Assembly: GCA_017515985.1 (NCBI GenBank)
Contig: JAFWDV010000002.1
Coordinates: forward strand, 1-42,943
Length of the DNA stretch: 42,943 nt
Reading direction: 5' to 3'
DNA from: Clostridia bacterium
GTDB lineage: Bacteria; Bacillota; Clostridia; TANB77; CAG-508
Shown: positions 7,520 through 15,122 of the stretch, piece by piece
Layout of the letters: the number at the start of each line of letters is the position of its first letter
Numbering within the stretch: the first letter of the stretch is position 1
The notes under the pieces: generated by a model
The model's input: only the letters and a program-made list of their open reading frames with translations
Told to the model about the DNA's origin: nothing
The model's database searches: none
Program-made: the position numbers and the translations under genes

Positions 7520-9319
7520 TTGAAAAACGGCATAAAGACGTTAGCTGTATGGCTAATAATTGGAGTTATTATGGTTGTTGGTATATCTGCAATATACGAC
7601 AATCAAGATAAAAAATTTACTTACTCAGATTTTATTGATAAGGTTCAGAAGGAACAGGTCGAAACGATTGATTTAAGAGCCGATGGAGAATCTGCAATTG
7701 TTAAATTTAAAGATGATACAACGGATAAAAAAGTTAATATTCCGGATGTTCAAACATTAATGAAAGATATTGATGCGCCATTGAAAGAACATCAGATAAC
7801 TCTTGATAAAGAGTCTGAATCAATTTGGGTAACAATTATTTCATTGATAGCACCACTTGGAATGCTTATAATATTCTTTATATTTATGTTTTTAACGCTT
7901 GGTGGTAGACAATCTGGTGGAGGTTCAATGTCATTTGGCAAAAGCAGAGCTAGAGTTGTTACACAAGCAGATAAAAATAAAATTACATTTAATGATGTAG
8001 CTGGTGTTGATGAAGAAAAACAAGAGCTACAAGAAATTGTTGATTTCCTAAAGAATCCAAAGAAATTTACAGATATGGGTGCTAGAATTCCTAAAGGAGT
8101 TTTACTTGTTGGTCATCCAGGTACAGGTAAAACATTACTTGCTAAAGCTGTAGCAGGTGAGGCAGGAGTACCATTCTTTATTATAAGTGGTTCTGATTTT
8201 GTTGAAATGTTTGTTGGTGTTGGTGCATCAAGAGTTAGAGACTTGTTTGAGCAAGCTAAGAAAAATGCACCATGTATCATATTCATAGATGAGATTGATG
8301 CTGTAGGTAGACAAAGAGGTGCAGGCCTTGGTGGAGGTCATGATGAAAGAGAGCAAACATTAAATCAATTATTAGTTGAAATGGATGGATTTGCTCTAAA
8401 CGAAGGCGTAATAGTAATGGCTGCAACAAACAGACCAGATGTATTAGATAAAGCATTATTAAGACCTGGAAGATTTGATAGACAAATAGTAGTTTCTCAA
8501 CCAGATGTTAAGGCAAGAGAGCAAATACTAGAGGTTCATGCAAGAAAGAAGAGATTAGCACCAGATGTTGATCTTTCAATAATAGCAAAAAATACTTCAG
8601 GATTTTCTGGAGCAGACTTAGAGAATGTTTTAAATGAAGCTGCACTATTAGCTGCAAGATATGACCAACAAGAAATTAACATGAAAAATGTTGAAGATGC
8701 TATGGTTAAAGTTACAATGGGTCCTGAAAAGAAGAGCAGAGTTAGAAGCGAAAAAGAAAATAGACTTGTTGCATACCACGAAGCAGGTCATGCAGTTGTA
8801 AGTAGATTTTTACCTACACAGGATGCTGTACATCAAATATCTATAGTTCCAAGAGGTATGGCTGGTGGATATACAATGTATAGACCAACAGAGGATAAGT
8901 CATTTATGTCTAAGTCTGAGATGCAAGAAAATATTATATCACTACTTGGTGGTAGAGTTGCTGAGGCTCTTATATTAGATGATATTTCAACAGGTGCAAG
9001 CAATGATATTGAAAGAGCTACAAAGATAGCAAGAGCTATGGTAACTAAGTATGGTATGAGTGAAAAAGTTGGTGCTGTAATGTATGGTGGAGATCAAGAA
9101 GAAGTATTTTTAGGAAGAGATTTTGCTCATTCTAAAGAATATTCTGAAAATACAGCAGCAGTTATTGATGAAGAAGTTAAAAATATCATTGATAAAGCAT
9201 ATAGAAATGCAGAGGAAATTTTAAAAGCTAATATAGATAAATTACATGCAGTTGCATCAGTTCTTCTTGAGAAAGAGAAGATTGATGGCGATGAATTCGA
9301 TGCAATTTTTAGTGGATAA
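7520..9319 (+). CDS. ftsH: ATP-dependent zinc metalloprotease FtsH
   Basis: The 599-residue protein has an N-terminal membrane helix (about 7-24), an extracellular domain, a second helix (about 105-125), then the AAA+ module and the M41 peptidase. Visible motifs are Walker A GHPGTGKT (198-205), Walker B FIDEID (255-260), the second region of homology [20 protein letters not shown], zinc ligands HEAGH (420-424) and the third ligand Asp496 in SNDIERAT. It degrades misassembled membrane proteins and short-lived regulators. The usual second Pro of the family's GPPGTGKT is His here, outside the invariant GxxGxGKT positions. TTG 7520 is chosen because AAGGAGG lies 7 bases upstream; the frame is open 16 codons further, but that part spans the SD. 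It ends in a strong terminator. Confidence 0.96.
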   Translation: MKNGIKTLAVWLIIGVIMVVGISAIYDNQDKKFTYSDFIDKVQKEQVETIDLRADGESAIVKFKDDTTDKKVNIPDVQTLMKDIDAPLKEHQITLDKESESIWVTIISLIAPLGMLIIFFIFMFLTLGGRQSGGGSMSFGKSRARVVTQADKNKITFNDVAGVDEEKQELQEIVDFLKNPKKFTDMGARIPKGVLLVGHPGTGKTLLAKAVAGEAGVPFFIISGSDFVEMFVGVGASRVRDLFEQAKKNAPCIIFIDEIDAVGRQRGAGLGGGHDEREQTLNQLLVEMDGFALNEGVIVMAATNRPDVLDKALLRPGRFDRQIVVSQPDVKAREQILEVHARKKRLAPDVDLSIIAKNTSGFSGADLENVLNEAALLAARYDQQEINMKNVEDAMVKVTMGPEKKSRVRSEKENRLVAYHEAGHAVVSRFLPTQDAVHQISIVPRGMAGGYTMYRPTEDKSFMSKSEMQENIISLLGGRVAEALILDDISTGASNDIERATKIARAMVTKYGMSEKVGAVMYGGDQEEVFLGRDFAHSKEYSENTAAVIDEEVKNIIDKAYRNAEEILKANIDKLHAVASVLLEKEKIDGDEFDAIFSG

Positions 9320-9349
9320 TCAATGCAAAATATAATAATAAAAGTTTCG

Positions 9350-9390
9350 AATCATTCAAACAAATTAAGTTTTGTTTGAATGATTTTTTT
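9350..9390 (+). terminator. Terminator of ftsH
   Basis: A 15-bp perfect stem (9350-9364 with 9371-9385), 6-base loop TTAAGT and a T-run to 9390. Confidence 0.92.
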
Positions 9391-9432
9391 GTTTAGAGTC
9401 GAAAAATCCAATTATTTGACGAACGATTTATG

Positions 9433-9461
9433 TTGAAAAATAATTTTTTAGCAAGTATAAT
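9433..9461 (+). promoter_or_regulatory. Promoter of the DUF4160/DUF2442 pair
   Basis: TTGAAA (9433-9438), 17 bases, TATAAT (9456-9461). It leaves a leader of about 130 bases before the first gene, AT-rich with no strong structure that I can see. Confidence 0.75.
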
Positions 9462-9596
9462 GGAGAGACAAAAATATTTTTACAAGTTGCAATTTTTTTC
9501 AAAAATATTTTATTCTTAAAAATCCCAATAACAAATGAATTACATACAACCATTGAATTTCTTTATATTTAATGGTACAATTAAGGAGGTGAATAG

Positions 9597-9863
9597 ATGC
9601 CGATTGTTTCACAGTTTTATGGTATTATCGTCAGAATGAATTTTAATGAAGATACCAAACATCATAAAGCACATTTACATGCGTATTACGCAGAATATAA
9701 AGCAGTGTTTGATTTTAATGCAAATATTTTAGAAGGATATTTTCCAAATAAGCAAAAAAAGATGCTTGAGGTATGGATTAGTATACACAAAGAAGAGCTA
9801 GAAGCTTTATGGAAGACAATGAGAACTCATAATGATTTCTTTAAAATAAATCCATTACAATAA
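9597..9863 (+). CDS. DUF4160 domain protein
   Basis: The 88-residue protein matches the DUF4160 pattern: MPIVSQFYGIIVRM at the start, HHKAHLHAYY in the middle (in the family, a His-rich segment facing a conserved Tyr), FDFNANILEGYFP, and a C-terminal helix with LEVWISIHKEELEALW. DUF4160 genes commonly sit next to DUF2442 genes, as here, and the pair behaves like a small accessory module. A toxin-antitoxin type role has been suggested from that pairing but I cannot show it. AAGGAGGTG precedes the ATG. It is the first gene of a two-gene operon with its own promoter and terminator, placed between housekeeping genes. Confidence 0.88.
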   Translation: MPIVSQFYGIIVRMNFNEDTKHHKAHLHAYYAEYKAVFDFNANILEGYFPNKQKKMLEVWISIHKEELEALWKTMRTHNDFFKINPLQ

Positions 9864-9884
9864 ATATAAAAGGGGGAATTGGCC

Positions 9885-10133
9885 ATGAAAATGATTATGC
9901 CAAATATAGTCGAAGCAAGAGCGTTAGATGATAGACATATATATTTGAAGTATGAGGATGGAAAAATAAAAGTTTATGACATGAAACCTTTAATTGATAA
10001 TAATAACTTTTATGCAAAGTTAAAAGATAGGAATTATTTTAACCAAGTAAAACCATGTTCGGATACAATAGAGTGGCCTAATGGAGAGGATGTTTGTCCC
10101 GAAAATTTATATTATGATAGTAAGGATATCTAA
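9885..10133 (+). CDS. DUF2442 domain protein
   Basis: The 82-residue protein shows the DUF2442 layout: a beta-rich start (PNIVEARALDDRHIYLKYEDG), YDMKPLI, a central YFNQVKP and the conserved end DTIEWPNGEDVCPENLY. It lies 21 bases after the DUF4160 gene, with which this family is often paired. ATG 9885 is preferred over TTG 9879 because AGGGGG (9871-9876) then sits 8 bases away instead of 2. The molecular role is unknown. Small size, pairing and an independent transcription unit fit a toxin-antitoxin-like or regulatory module, which is inference. Confidence 0.88.
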   Translation: MKMIMPNIVEARALDDRHIYLKYEDGKIKVYDMKPLIDNNNFYAKLKDRNYFNQVKPCSDTIEWPNGEDVCPENLYYDSKDI

Positions 10134-10134
10134 G

Positions 10135-10180
10135 TAAGTGACGAAGAATATTTCAATATGTTTTCTTCGTTACTTATTTT
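10135..10180 (+). terminator. Terminator after the DUF2442 gene
   Basis: A 14-bp stem (10135-10148 with 10163-10176, one G-U pair) followed by TTTT. Confidence 0.8.
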
Positions 10181-10212
10181 GATGACTACAAGAAAAAAAT
10201 ACAGTTAAATAC

Positions 10213-10241
10213 TTGCAATATGTTGATAGTTGTGGTAAAAT
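10213..10241 (+). promoter_or_regulatory. Promoter of rpsT
   Basis: TTGCAA (10213-10218), 17 bases, TAAAAT (10236-10241), about 45 bases before the start codon. Confidence 0.75.
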
Positions 10242-10285
10242 AACTTCTGTTAATAGTTAGAAATATGCAAAAGGAGGTGCAACAT

Positions 10286-10552
10286 ATGCCAAATATTAAA
10301 TCAGCAATAAAAAGAGTTTCTGTTATCAAAACTAAAACTGAAAGAAATAATATGATTAAGTCTGGTTATAAATCAGCTGTAAAGAAATTTGAACAATCAT
10401 TAGAAAATGGAAGTGCAGACGAGAAGAAAGCATTATTCACAGATGCTACAAAGAAAATAGATCAAGCTTGTACAAAAGGTGTTTTAACAAAAAATACAGC
10501 AGCTAGAAAAAAATCAAATTTATCAAAAAAATTAAATGCAGCTAATGCATAA
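10286..10552 (+). CDS. rpsT: 30S ribosomal protein S20
   Basis: The 88-residue basic protein begins MPNIKSAIKRVSVIKTKTERN, the conserved start of S20, and ends in a KNTAARKKSNLSKKLNA helix that packs on 16S rRNA. It is an early-assembling small-subunit protein. The frame is open 7 codons upstream, but AAAGGAGGTG sits directly before ATG 10286, which also gives the family's usual N-terminus and length. It is a monocistronic unit with its own promoter and a strong terminator. Confidence 0.97.
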   Translation: MPNIKSAIKRVSVIKTKTERNNMIKSGYKSAVKKFEQSLENGSADEKKALFTDATKKIDQACTKGVLTKNTAARKKSNLSKKLNAANA

Positions 10553-10591
10553 TCAGTTAAAAAATTGTGCACAGTTTTTTAACAATAAATT

Positions 10592-10617
10592 GAAGCAAGA
10601 GATTGCTTCTTTTTTTT
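10592..10617 (+). terminator. Terminator of rpsT
   Basis: GAAGCAA/TTGCTTC stem (10592-10598 with 10603-10609), GAGA tetraloop and eight T residues. Confidence 0.95.
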
Positions 10618-10642
10618 GTAATTAAAAAAATTATTTTTGCTA

Positions 10643-10671
10643 TTGAAAATTTTAAAAATCTATTCTAGAAT
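10643..10671 (+). promoter_or_regulatory. Promoter of topA
   Basis: TTGAAA (10643-10648), 17 bases, TAGAAT (10666-10671), 32 bases before the start codon. Confidence 0.75.
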
Positions 10672-10703
10672 AGGTAAATAGAAAAGAGTAAAAGGAGTTT
10701 AAT

Positions 10704-12827
10704 ATGGCAAACAAATTGATAATAGTTGAGTCTCCTGCTAAGGCAAGCACAATAACTAAGTTTATAGGTGGGAGTGTTAAGGTTATGGCCTCTATGGGTC
10801 ATATTAGGGATTTACCCAAATCAAAATTAGCAGTTGATGTTGATAATAATTTTGAGCCAGAGTATATAAATATAAGAGGAAAAGCCGACTTAATCAAAAG
10901 CTTGAAGAAGGAGGCAAACGCTGCAAAAACCGTATACCTTGCAACTGACCCTGACCGTGAGGGGGAGGCTATTGCTTGGCATTTGGCTTATATTTTGAAT
11001 ATTTCACCAGAAAGTTTATGCAGAGTTACTTTTAATGAAATAACAAAGGATGCTGTTCAAGATTCGATAAAGCATCCTAGAGCTATAGATAAAAATTTAT
11101 TTGATGCTCAGCAGGCAAGAAGAGTTTTGGATAGAATTGTTGGATACAAAATGAGTCCAGTTTTATGGAAAAAAGTAAAACGTGGTTTATCTGCAGGTAG
11201 AGTTCAATCTGTCGCTGTTAGATTGATTGTTGAAAGAGAAGAAGAAATAGAAAAATTTATTCCTGAAGAATATTGGAATATATATGCTAACTTGTTATCT
11301 AAAGGTGCAAAGAAAACTTTTGAAGCAAAATTCTTTGGTAAAGATGATAAAAAAATTGAGCTTAAAAACAAAGATCAAGTTGATGAAATTTTAAAAGATA
11401 TAAAGGGTAAAGATTTTATTGTTACTGATATTAAAAAGGGTGAAAAGAAGAGAAATCCTGCACCTCCATTTACTACAAGTACAATGCAACAGGAAGCATC
11501 AAGAAAACTTGGTTTCGCTATCAAGAAAACCATGTCGGTTGCTCAAGGATTGTATGAAGGTGTTAAGGTCCCAGAAAAAGGTCTTGTTGGTTTGATAACA
11601 TATATGAGAACTGATTCTACAAGAATTTCAGACGTTGCAAGAGCTGCTGCTAAAAATTATATAGAATCAACATATGGTAAGGCTTACTATGAAAATAGAT
11701 TTTATAAAACTAAAGATGGCGCTCAAGATGCTCATGAGGCTATTAGACCTACTTATATTGATTTAACGCCGGCTATGGTTAAAGATTCACTTACAAGCGA
11801 CCAATACAAGTTATATAATTTAATATACAATAGATTTATTGCTAGTCAAATGTCTGCTGCTGAATATGATACAGTTGCTGTTGGAATTAAAGCTGGAGAT
11901 TATAATTTTAAAGCTAACGGTCAGAACATTAAGTTTCATGGATTTATGAAGTTATATGTAGAAACAAAAGATATTGATAATGGTGAAGATGACGAGTTAT
12001 TGCTTCCTTCACTAGAAGTAAATCAAAAACTTGAAAATAAAAATATAGAGACAAAGCAAAGCTTTACAGAGCCACCTGCAAGATATACTGAAGCAAGTAT
12101 TGTAAAGGCTCTTGAAGAAAAAGGAATTGGTAGACCAAGTACATACGCTCCTACAATTTCTACTATATTAGATAGACATTATATTCAAAAAGAGCAGAAA
12201 CAATTGGTACCAACAGAACTTGGAAAAATTGTAAACAAATTACTTATTGAAAATTTTGGCGATGTTGTAAATGTAGAATTTACTGCTAACATTGAAGAGG
12301 AATTTGATCAAATTGCTGAAGGAAAACAAAACTGGAAGCAAGTAATTGGAAACTTCTACACACCTTTTGCAAAAACTGTGGAAAAGGTTGAAAAAGAGCT
12401 TGAACATGTTGAATTGGTTGAAGAAGTATCTGACGTGCCTTGCGAAAAATGTGGAAGAATGATGGTTTTCAAATATGGTAGATATGGTAAGTTTTTAGCT
12501 TGTCCAGGTTTCCCTGAATGTAAAAATGCTAAACCTATAATAGAAACAATTGATGTTCCATGCCCAGTATGTGGTGGAGTTGTTCAGATAAAGAAAACAA
12601 AAAGAGGTAGAAAGTTCTTTGTATGTGAAAATAATCCAGGAACTTGCGAATACATCTCATGGAATAAGCCAGTTCCAGGAGAAAAATGGAGTCCTAGTGA
12701 TTCAGTTGTAGAGGATGGTTCAAAAGTAAAGAAAACTAGAAAGAGCTCAAAGAAAACATCAAAAAAAACAACAACTAAGAAATCAACAACTAAAGCAAAG
12801 AAGAATACTAAAACATCAAAGAAATAG
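10704..12827 (+). CDS. topA: DNA topoisomerase I (type IA)
   Basis: The 707-residue protein starts with the TOPRIM domain (LIIVESPAKASTI, then ATDPDREGEAIAWHL). The type IA core follows with the catalytic Tyr300 in GLITYMRTDSTR and the later GIGRPSTYAPTI motif. Two C-terminal zinc ribbons are seen (CEKCG...CPGFPEC and CPVCG...CENNPGTC), and a Lys/Thr/Ser-rich tail ends the chain. It relaxes negative supercoils. Bacterial TopA often has three or four zinc ribbons, so this is a short version. An AAAAGGAG site precedes the ATG. The next gene starts 39 bases downstream with no terminator between, so read-through is likely. Confidence 0.97.
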   Translation: MANKLIIVESPAKASTITKFIGGSVKVMASMGHIRDLPKSKLAVDVDNNFEPEYINIRGKADLIKSLKKEANAAKTVYLATDPDREGEAIAWHLAYILNISPESLCRVTFNEITKDAVQDSIKHPRAIDKNLFDAQQARRVLDRIVGYKMSPVLWKKVKRGLSAGRVQSVAVRLIVEREEEIEKFIPEEYWNIYANLLSKGAKKTFEAKFFGKDDKKIELKNKDQVDEILKDIKGKDFIVTDIKKGEKKRNPAPPFTTSTMQQEASRKLGFAIKKTMSVAQGLYEGVKVPEKGLVGLITYMRTDSTRISDVARAAAKNYIESTYGKAYYENRFYKTKDGAQDAHEAIRPTYIDLTPAMVKDSLTSDQYKLYNLIYNRFIASQMSAAEYDTVAVGIKAGDYNFKANGQNIKFHGFMKLYVETKDIDNGEDDELLLPSLEVNQKLENKNIETKQSFTEPPARYTEASIVKALEEKGIGRPSTYAPTISTILDRHYIQKEQKQLVPTELGKIVNKLLIENFGDVVNVEFTANIEEEFDQIAEGKQNWKQVIGNFYTPFAKTVEKVEKELEHVELVEEVSDVPCEKCGRMMVFKYGRYGKFLACPGFPECKNAKPIIETIDVPCPVCGGVVQIKKTKRGRKFFVCENNPGTCEYISWNKPVPGEKWSPSDSVVEDGSKVKKTRKSSKKTSKKTTTKKSTTKAKKNTKTSKK

Positions 12828-12866
12828 TAATTATGCATTGGATACAAATGAGGATGGTGAAGCAAT

Positions 12867-13634
12867 ATGAAAAAAATCTTTTCAAGTGATGACAGTAAAG
12901 AAAAAGTGTACGAAGATTTTAGCCAATTGTTAGGTGATAATAAAGAAATATTATATATTCCATTTGCAAGAAAATATGAGGAATCTGATGCCTACGAAGA
13001 CGATATAAAGAGCAAGTTTGGCTGTGTAAGTATTAATCAAATTAAGACTATTAAAAGTGTCAAAGATATTGCTGAGGAAGATTTATCTAAATATGGTGCA
13101 ATTTATATCGATGATGGAAATGTATATAAATTGTTATTTGAATTAAAAGTTAATGGTGGTCTTGATGCTTTTAAAAAGTATGCCGATAACGGTGGTATTA
13201 TTTGTGGAGTAGGAGCTGGAGCACTTTGTTTGGCTGATGATGTTAAATTGATATCTAATGAAGATGAAAACAAAGTTGGTTTGATTGATACTAAGGGATT
13301 TAATTTTGTAGATGCACAACAAATGATAGATACGTATTCAAGTTATCCATTGGGAATTATATTTAAAGGAGAAAATGATATGGAAGAGAGAGAAGTAAAA
13401 CCTTTTACAATGTGGAGACATTTTAAAGGATCACGTGCAATGGTTATAACAGTTGCAAATCATAGCGAAACAGGAGAAAGCTTGGTTGTTTATCGCTGTA
13501 TGGATAATAACGGTAATACAAATCATAAAGATGGTATATATGCTAGACCAATTAGTATGTTCCTTTCAGAGGTAGACCATGAGAAATATCCAGATGTTAC
13601 ACAGAAATATCGTTTTGAAGAGATAAAAGATTAA
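12867..13634 (+). CDS. Peptidase S51 (peptidase E/cyanophycinase)-like protein lacking the nucleophile
   Basis: The 255-residue protein has the fold signature of the class I glutamine-amidotransferase-like S51 group: ILYIPFA near the start, YIDDGNVYKLLFEL, then ICGVGAGALCLADD. In active peptidase E or cyanophycinase the last motif is GxSAGA with the nucleophilic Ser. Here it is GVGAGA and position 116 is Gly. The earlier glycine-rich loop is also altered (DDGN rather than GGGN). It is therefore probably not a Ser peptidase and may bind a small ligand or a partner. It lies 39 bases after topA, probably on the same transcript. AGGATGG precedes the ATG. The stop codon is part of a direct repeat that recurs about 180 bp downstream. 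Confidence 0.75.
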   Translation: MKKIFSSDDSKEKVYEDFSQLLGDNKEILYIPFARKYEESDAYEDDIKSKFGCVSINQIKTIKSVKDIAEEDLSKYGAIYIDDGNVYKLLFELKVNGGLDAFKKYADNGGIICGVGAGALCLADDVKLISNEDENKVGLIDTKGFNFVDAQQMIDTYSSYPLGIIFKGENDMEEREVKPFTMWRHFKGSRAMVITVANHSETGESLVVYRCMDNNGNTNHKDGIYARPISMFLSEVDHEKYPDVTQKYRFEEIKD

Positions 13635-13719
13635 TAGAGAAAAAAAGAATAGCTTTGCTATTCTTTTTCTTTATGGTGGGCAATCGGGGCCCCCACGGTT
13701 CTCCCTTCGGGCGCGTCGG

Positions 13720-13777
13720 AAAGATAGTCCAATGGACTATCTTTGCCTGCGTTCTGTGCTGGCTCCAGACCAGCACA
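13720..13777. repeat. Two GC-rich palindromes inside the tRNA-Lys-associated block
   Basis: AAAGATAGTCC/GGACTATCTTT has a 3-base loop, and TGTGCTGG/CCAGCACA a 7-base loop. Base composition is far from the AT-rich surroundings, which points to an acquired, possibly mobile or transcribed structured element. Confidence 0.7.
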
Positions 13778-13822
13778 AACTTGGCAGCCTCCTTTTCGAA
13801 CCCCCGAATTTAATAGAGCAAA

Positions 13823-13849
13823 AAAAAGAATAGCTAAGCTATTCTTTTT
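13823..13849 (-). terminator. Terminator of tRNA-Lys
   Basis: AAAAAGAATAGC/GCTATTCTTTTT stem (13823-13834 with 13838-13849) with a 3-base loop. Read on the minus strand it is followed by a T-run. The same hairpin at 13642-13668 terminates topA/S51 transcripts on the plus strand. Confidence 0.85.
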
Positions 13850-13854
13850 CTTTA

Positions 13855-13930
13855 TGGTGGGCAATCGGGGGTTCGAACCCCGGACCTTCTGATTAAGAGT
13901 CAGCTGCTCTACCAACTGAGCTAATCACCC
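13855..13930 (-). tRNA. tRNA-Lys (CTT)
   Basis: The 76-base cloverleaf includes an encoded CCA. Acceptor GGGTGAT pairs with ATTGCCC (two G-U pairs), the D arm is GCTCAGTTGGTAGAGC, the anticodon loop CTCTTAA gives CTT (reads AAG), and the T arm contains GGGGTTCGAACCCC. It has its own consensus promoter at 13985-14013 and a terminator at 13823-13849. A truncated copy of its 3' end lies downstream at 13674-13689. Confidence 0.96.
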
Positions 13931-13984
13931 AAATATTTTGTTGGGCTCTTGATGAATATGAGATATCAACAAGAAACTTTTATT

Positions 13985-14013
13985 ATTATAGTCTACTTGT
14001 GGGGCAATGTCAA
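13985..14013 (-). promoter_or_regulatory. Promoter of tRNA-Lys
   Basis: On the minus strand TTGACA (14008-14013), 17 bases, TATAAT (13985-13990): a perfect consensus, as expected for a stable RNA gene. It lies inside the longest open frame of mecA, which argues for the later mecA start. Confidence 0.88.
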
Positions 14014-14143
14014 TATAATTTTTTTAATTTTGTCTTTATTTCTGAAAAAAATTATGATATATTACATAGTACCTTTTAGCTATTTTTTAATATATTATAT
14101 AAATTACCAAAATTTACTTGTTTCTTTTTTAGAAAATAACTTG

Positions 14144-14149
14144 TATAAT
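14144..14149 (+). promoter_or_regulatory. Probable -10 element of mecA
   Basis: TATAAT at 14144-14149, 24 bases before the start codon. The only -35-like match (TTGTTT, 14118-14123) is spaced by 20 bases, so this is less certain than the other promoters. Confidence 0.5.
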
Positions 14150-14173
14150 ATATTTAGAACTTTGGAGGCGCCT

Positions 14174-14803
14174 ATGAAATTTGAAAAGCTAAATGAAAAT
14201 AAGATAAGAATAATATTAAGTAATAAAGATTTAATCGATAAAAATATAAATTTTAATTCTTTTATGTCCAATTCTGCTGAGGCACAAGATTTATTTTTGG
14301 ATATGCTTGAAGAAGCTGAAGAAAAGGTTGGTTTTATAACTAAAGATTATAAAATTAAAATCGAAGCATTAGCTATGGAAGATGGCGATTTTGTTGTTAC
14401 AATAACTAGATTTGGTCAAAAAGAAAATAAAGATTTTAGCATAAATTCTAGAAATAAGAAAATAGTTGCAAAGAGAAAAACAGCAACGCTAAAGTCTGAT
14501 AATTTGGTGTATGAATTTAAGTCATTTGATGATTTTTGTTTGTTTTCATCTATGGTTTCTAAAGTAAAAGAATTAAATGAGATTTCTAAGATCACTAAGT
14601 TGTATACATATAATTCAAGATATTACTTACTATTTTCAAAAATTAATCATGAAAATCCATATATAAAGAAATTCTATACAATGATAACTGAGTTTGGAAC
14701 ATATGTTAATAGTTCGGATCTTTTTGCATCAAAATTAAATGAGCGTGGTACTTTAATTATCAAGAATAATGCTATTAAAATTTGTTTAAAACATTTTAAT
14801 TAA
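14174..14803 (+). CDS. mecA: MecA family adaptor protein
   Basis: The 209-residue protein starts MKFEKLNENKIRIILSNKDL, with SAEAQDLFLDMLEEA near residue 35, matching the N-terminal substrate-binding domain of MecA. A linker follows (about 85-110), then the C-terminal ClpC-binding domain with YEFKSFDDFCLFS and YYLLFS. MecA hands proteins to ClpCP for degradation; in Bacillus it controls competence factor ComK. The frame is open 75 codons upstream, but that extension is hydrophobic low-complexity and spans the tRNA-Lys and mecA promoters, while GGAGG lies 5 bases before ATG 14174. Length is close to Bacillus MecA (218). Confidence 0.9.
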   Translation: MKFEKLNENKIRIILSNKDLIDKNINFNSFMSNSAEAQDLFLDMLEEAEEKVGFITKDYKIKIEALAMEDGDFVVTITRFGQKENKDFSINSRNKKIVAKRKTATLKSDNLVYEFKSFDDFCLFSSMVSKVKELNEISKITKLYTYNSRYYLLFSKINHENPYIKKFYTMITEFGTYVNSSDLFASKLNERGTLIIKNNAIKICLKHFN

Positions 14804-14810
14804 AAAAGAT

Positions 14811-14838
14811 GACCTTGCACTGTGTGCAAGGTCTTTTT
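14811..14838 (+). terminator. Terminator of mecA
   Basis: GACCTTGCAC/GTGCAAGGTC stem (14811-14820 with 14824-14833), 3-base loop, then TTTTT. Confidence 0.92.
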
Positions 14839-14839
14839 G

Positions 14840-15067
14840 TCAGTTCTGCTGGTTAGCATCCAATGCAGAGGTGCTAGAGGGAACATCGTGCCCAAAAGCA
14901 TACGACAGGTCTATAAATCCGTCACAATAGAAGGTCTTTCCCATGGATTTCCCATAGATTTTTGGGTTCCTGCACCGAACAAACGGCGTTTTAGATCCAA
15001 TGCAGAAGCTCACTTCATTTTCCTTGATGTTGAAAACGAATTTGCAATAGGGACACTGTACAGTCAT
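14840..15067 (-). CDS. Small cysteine-rich (zinc-ribbon-like) protein, unknown function
   Basis: The 75-residue product starts MTVQCPYCKFVFNIKEN. Cys5 and Cys8 form a CPYC knuckle and Cys22, Cys32 and Cys48 could complete a metal site, so a small zinc ribbon is plausible though not a recognised family. The C-terminal 25 residues are polar and probably unstructured. The start is placed at 15067 because AAAGGAGGT lies 6 bases upstream; an in-frame ATG 6 bases earlier would abut the SD. It has its own promoter (15095-15122), which overlaps the end of the capA-like gene. It runs convergent to mecA and ends just beside the mecA terminator. Confidence 0.65.
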   Translation of the reverse strand: MTVQCPYCKFVFNIKENEVSFCIGSKTPFVRCRNPKIYGKSMGKTFYCDGFIDLSYAFGHDVPSSTSALDANQQN

Positions 15068-15094
15068 ATACATACCTCCTTTGTAGATTGTATT

Positions 15095-15122
15095 AGTATA
15101 CATCAAAAATATGAAAAATCAA
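15095..15122 (-). promoter_or_regulatory. Promoter of the zinc-ribbon gene
   Basis: On the minus strand TTGATT (15117-15122), 16 bases, TATACT (15095-15100). The -35 box includes the TGA stop of the upstream capA-like frame. Confidence 0.65.

Larger units (their letters stand above)
13631..13870. repeat. 59/61-bp direct repeat enclosing a GC-rich hairpin block, next to tRNA-Lys
   Basis: Copy 1 is 13631-13689 and copy 2 is 13810-13870. Each runs from TTAATAGAG through a hairpin terminator (AAAAAGAATAGC with its complement) to the last 16 bases of the tRNA-Lys gene. They differ by two extra bases in copy 2 and by the hairpin loop (TTT versus TAA). The 120 bases between them are about 58% GC. 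They hold an 11-bp stem (13720-13730 with 13734-13744) and an 8-bp stem (13755-13762 with 13770-13777). The block edges, TTCGAACCCC at 13795-13804 and GGGG at 13686-13689, look like the two sides of the tRNA T arm. The block may thus be an insertion in a duplicated tRNA 3' half, or a leftover of an integrated element with tRNA-derived att sites. No integrase is nearby. Confidence 0.75.

Noticed and set aside
13658..13915. 85-codon minus-strand frame across the tRNA-Lys region
   Set aside because: Most of it is tRNA and terminator sequence read as protein; the GC-rich middle has no domain I recognise.
13949..14173. 75-codon N-terminal extension of MecA
   Set aside because: Hydrophobic low-complexity text spanning the tRNA-Lys promoter and the mecA -10; the SD supports ATG 14174.
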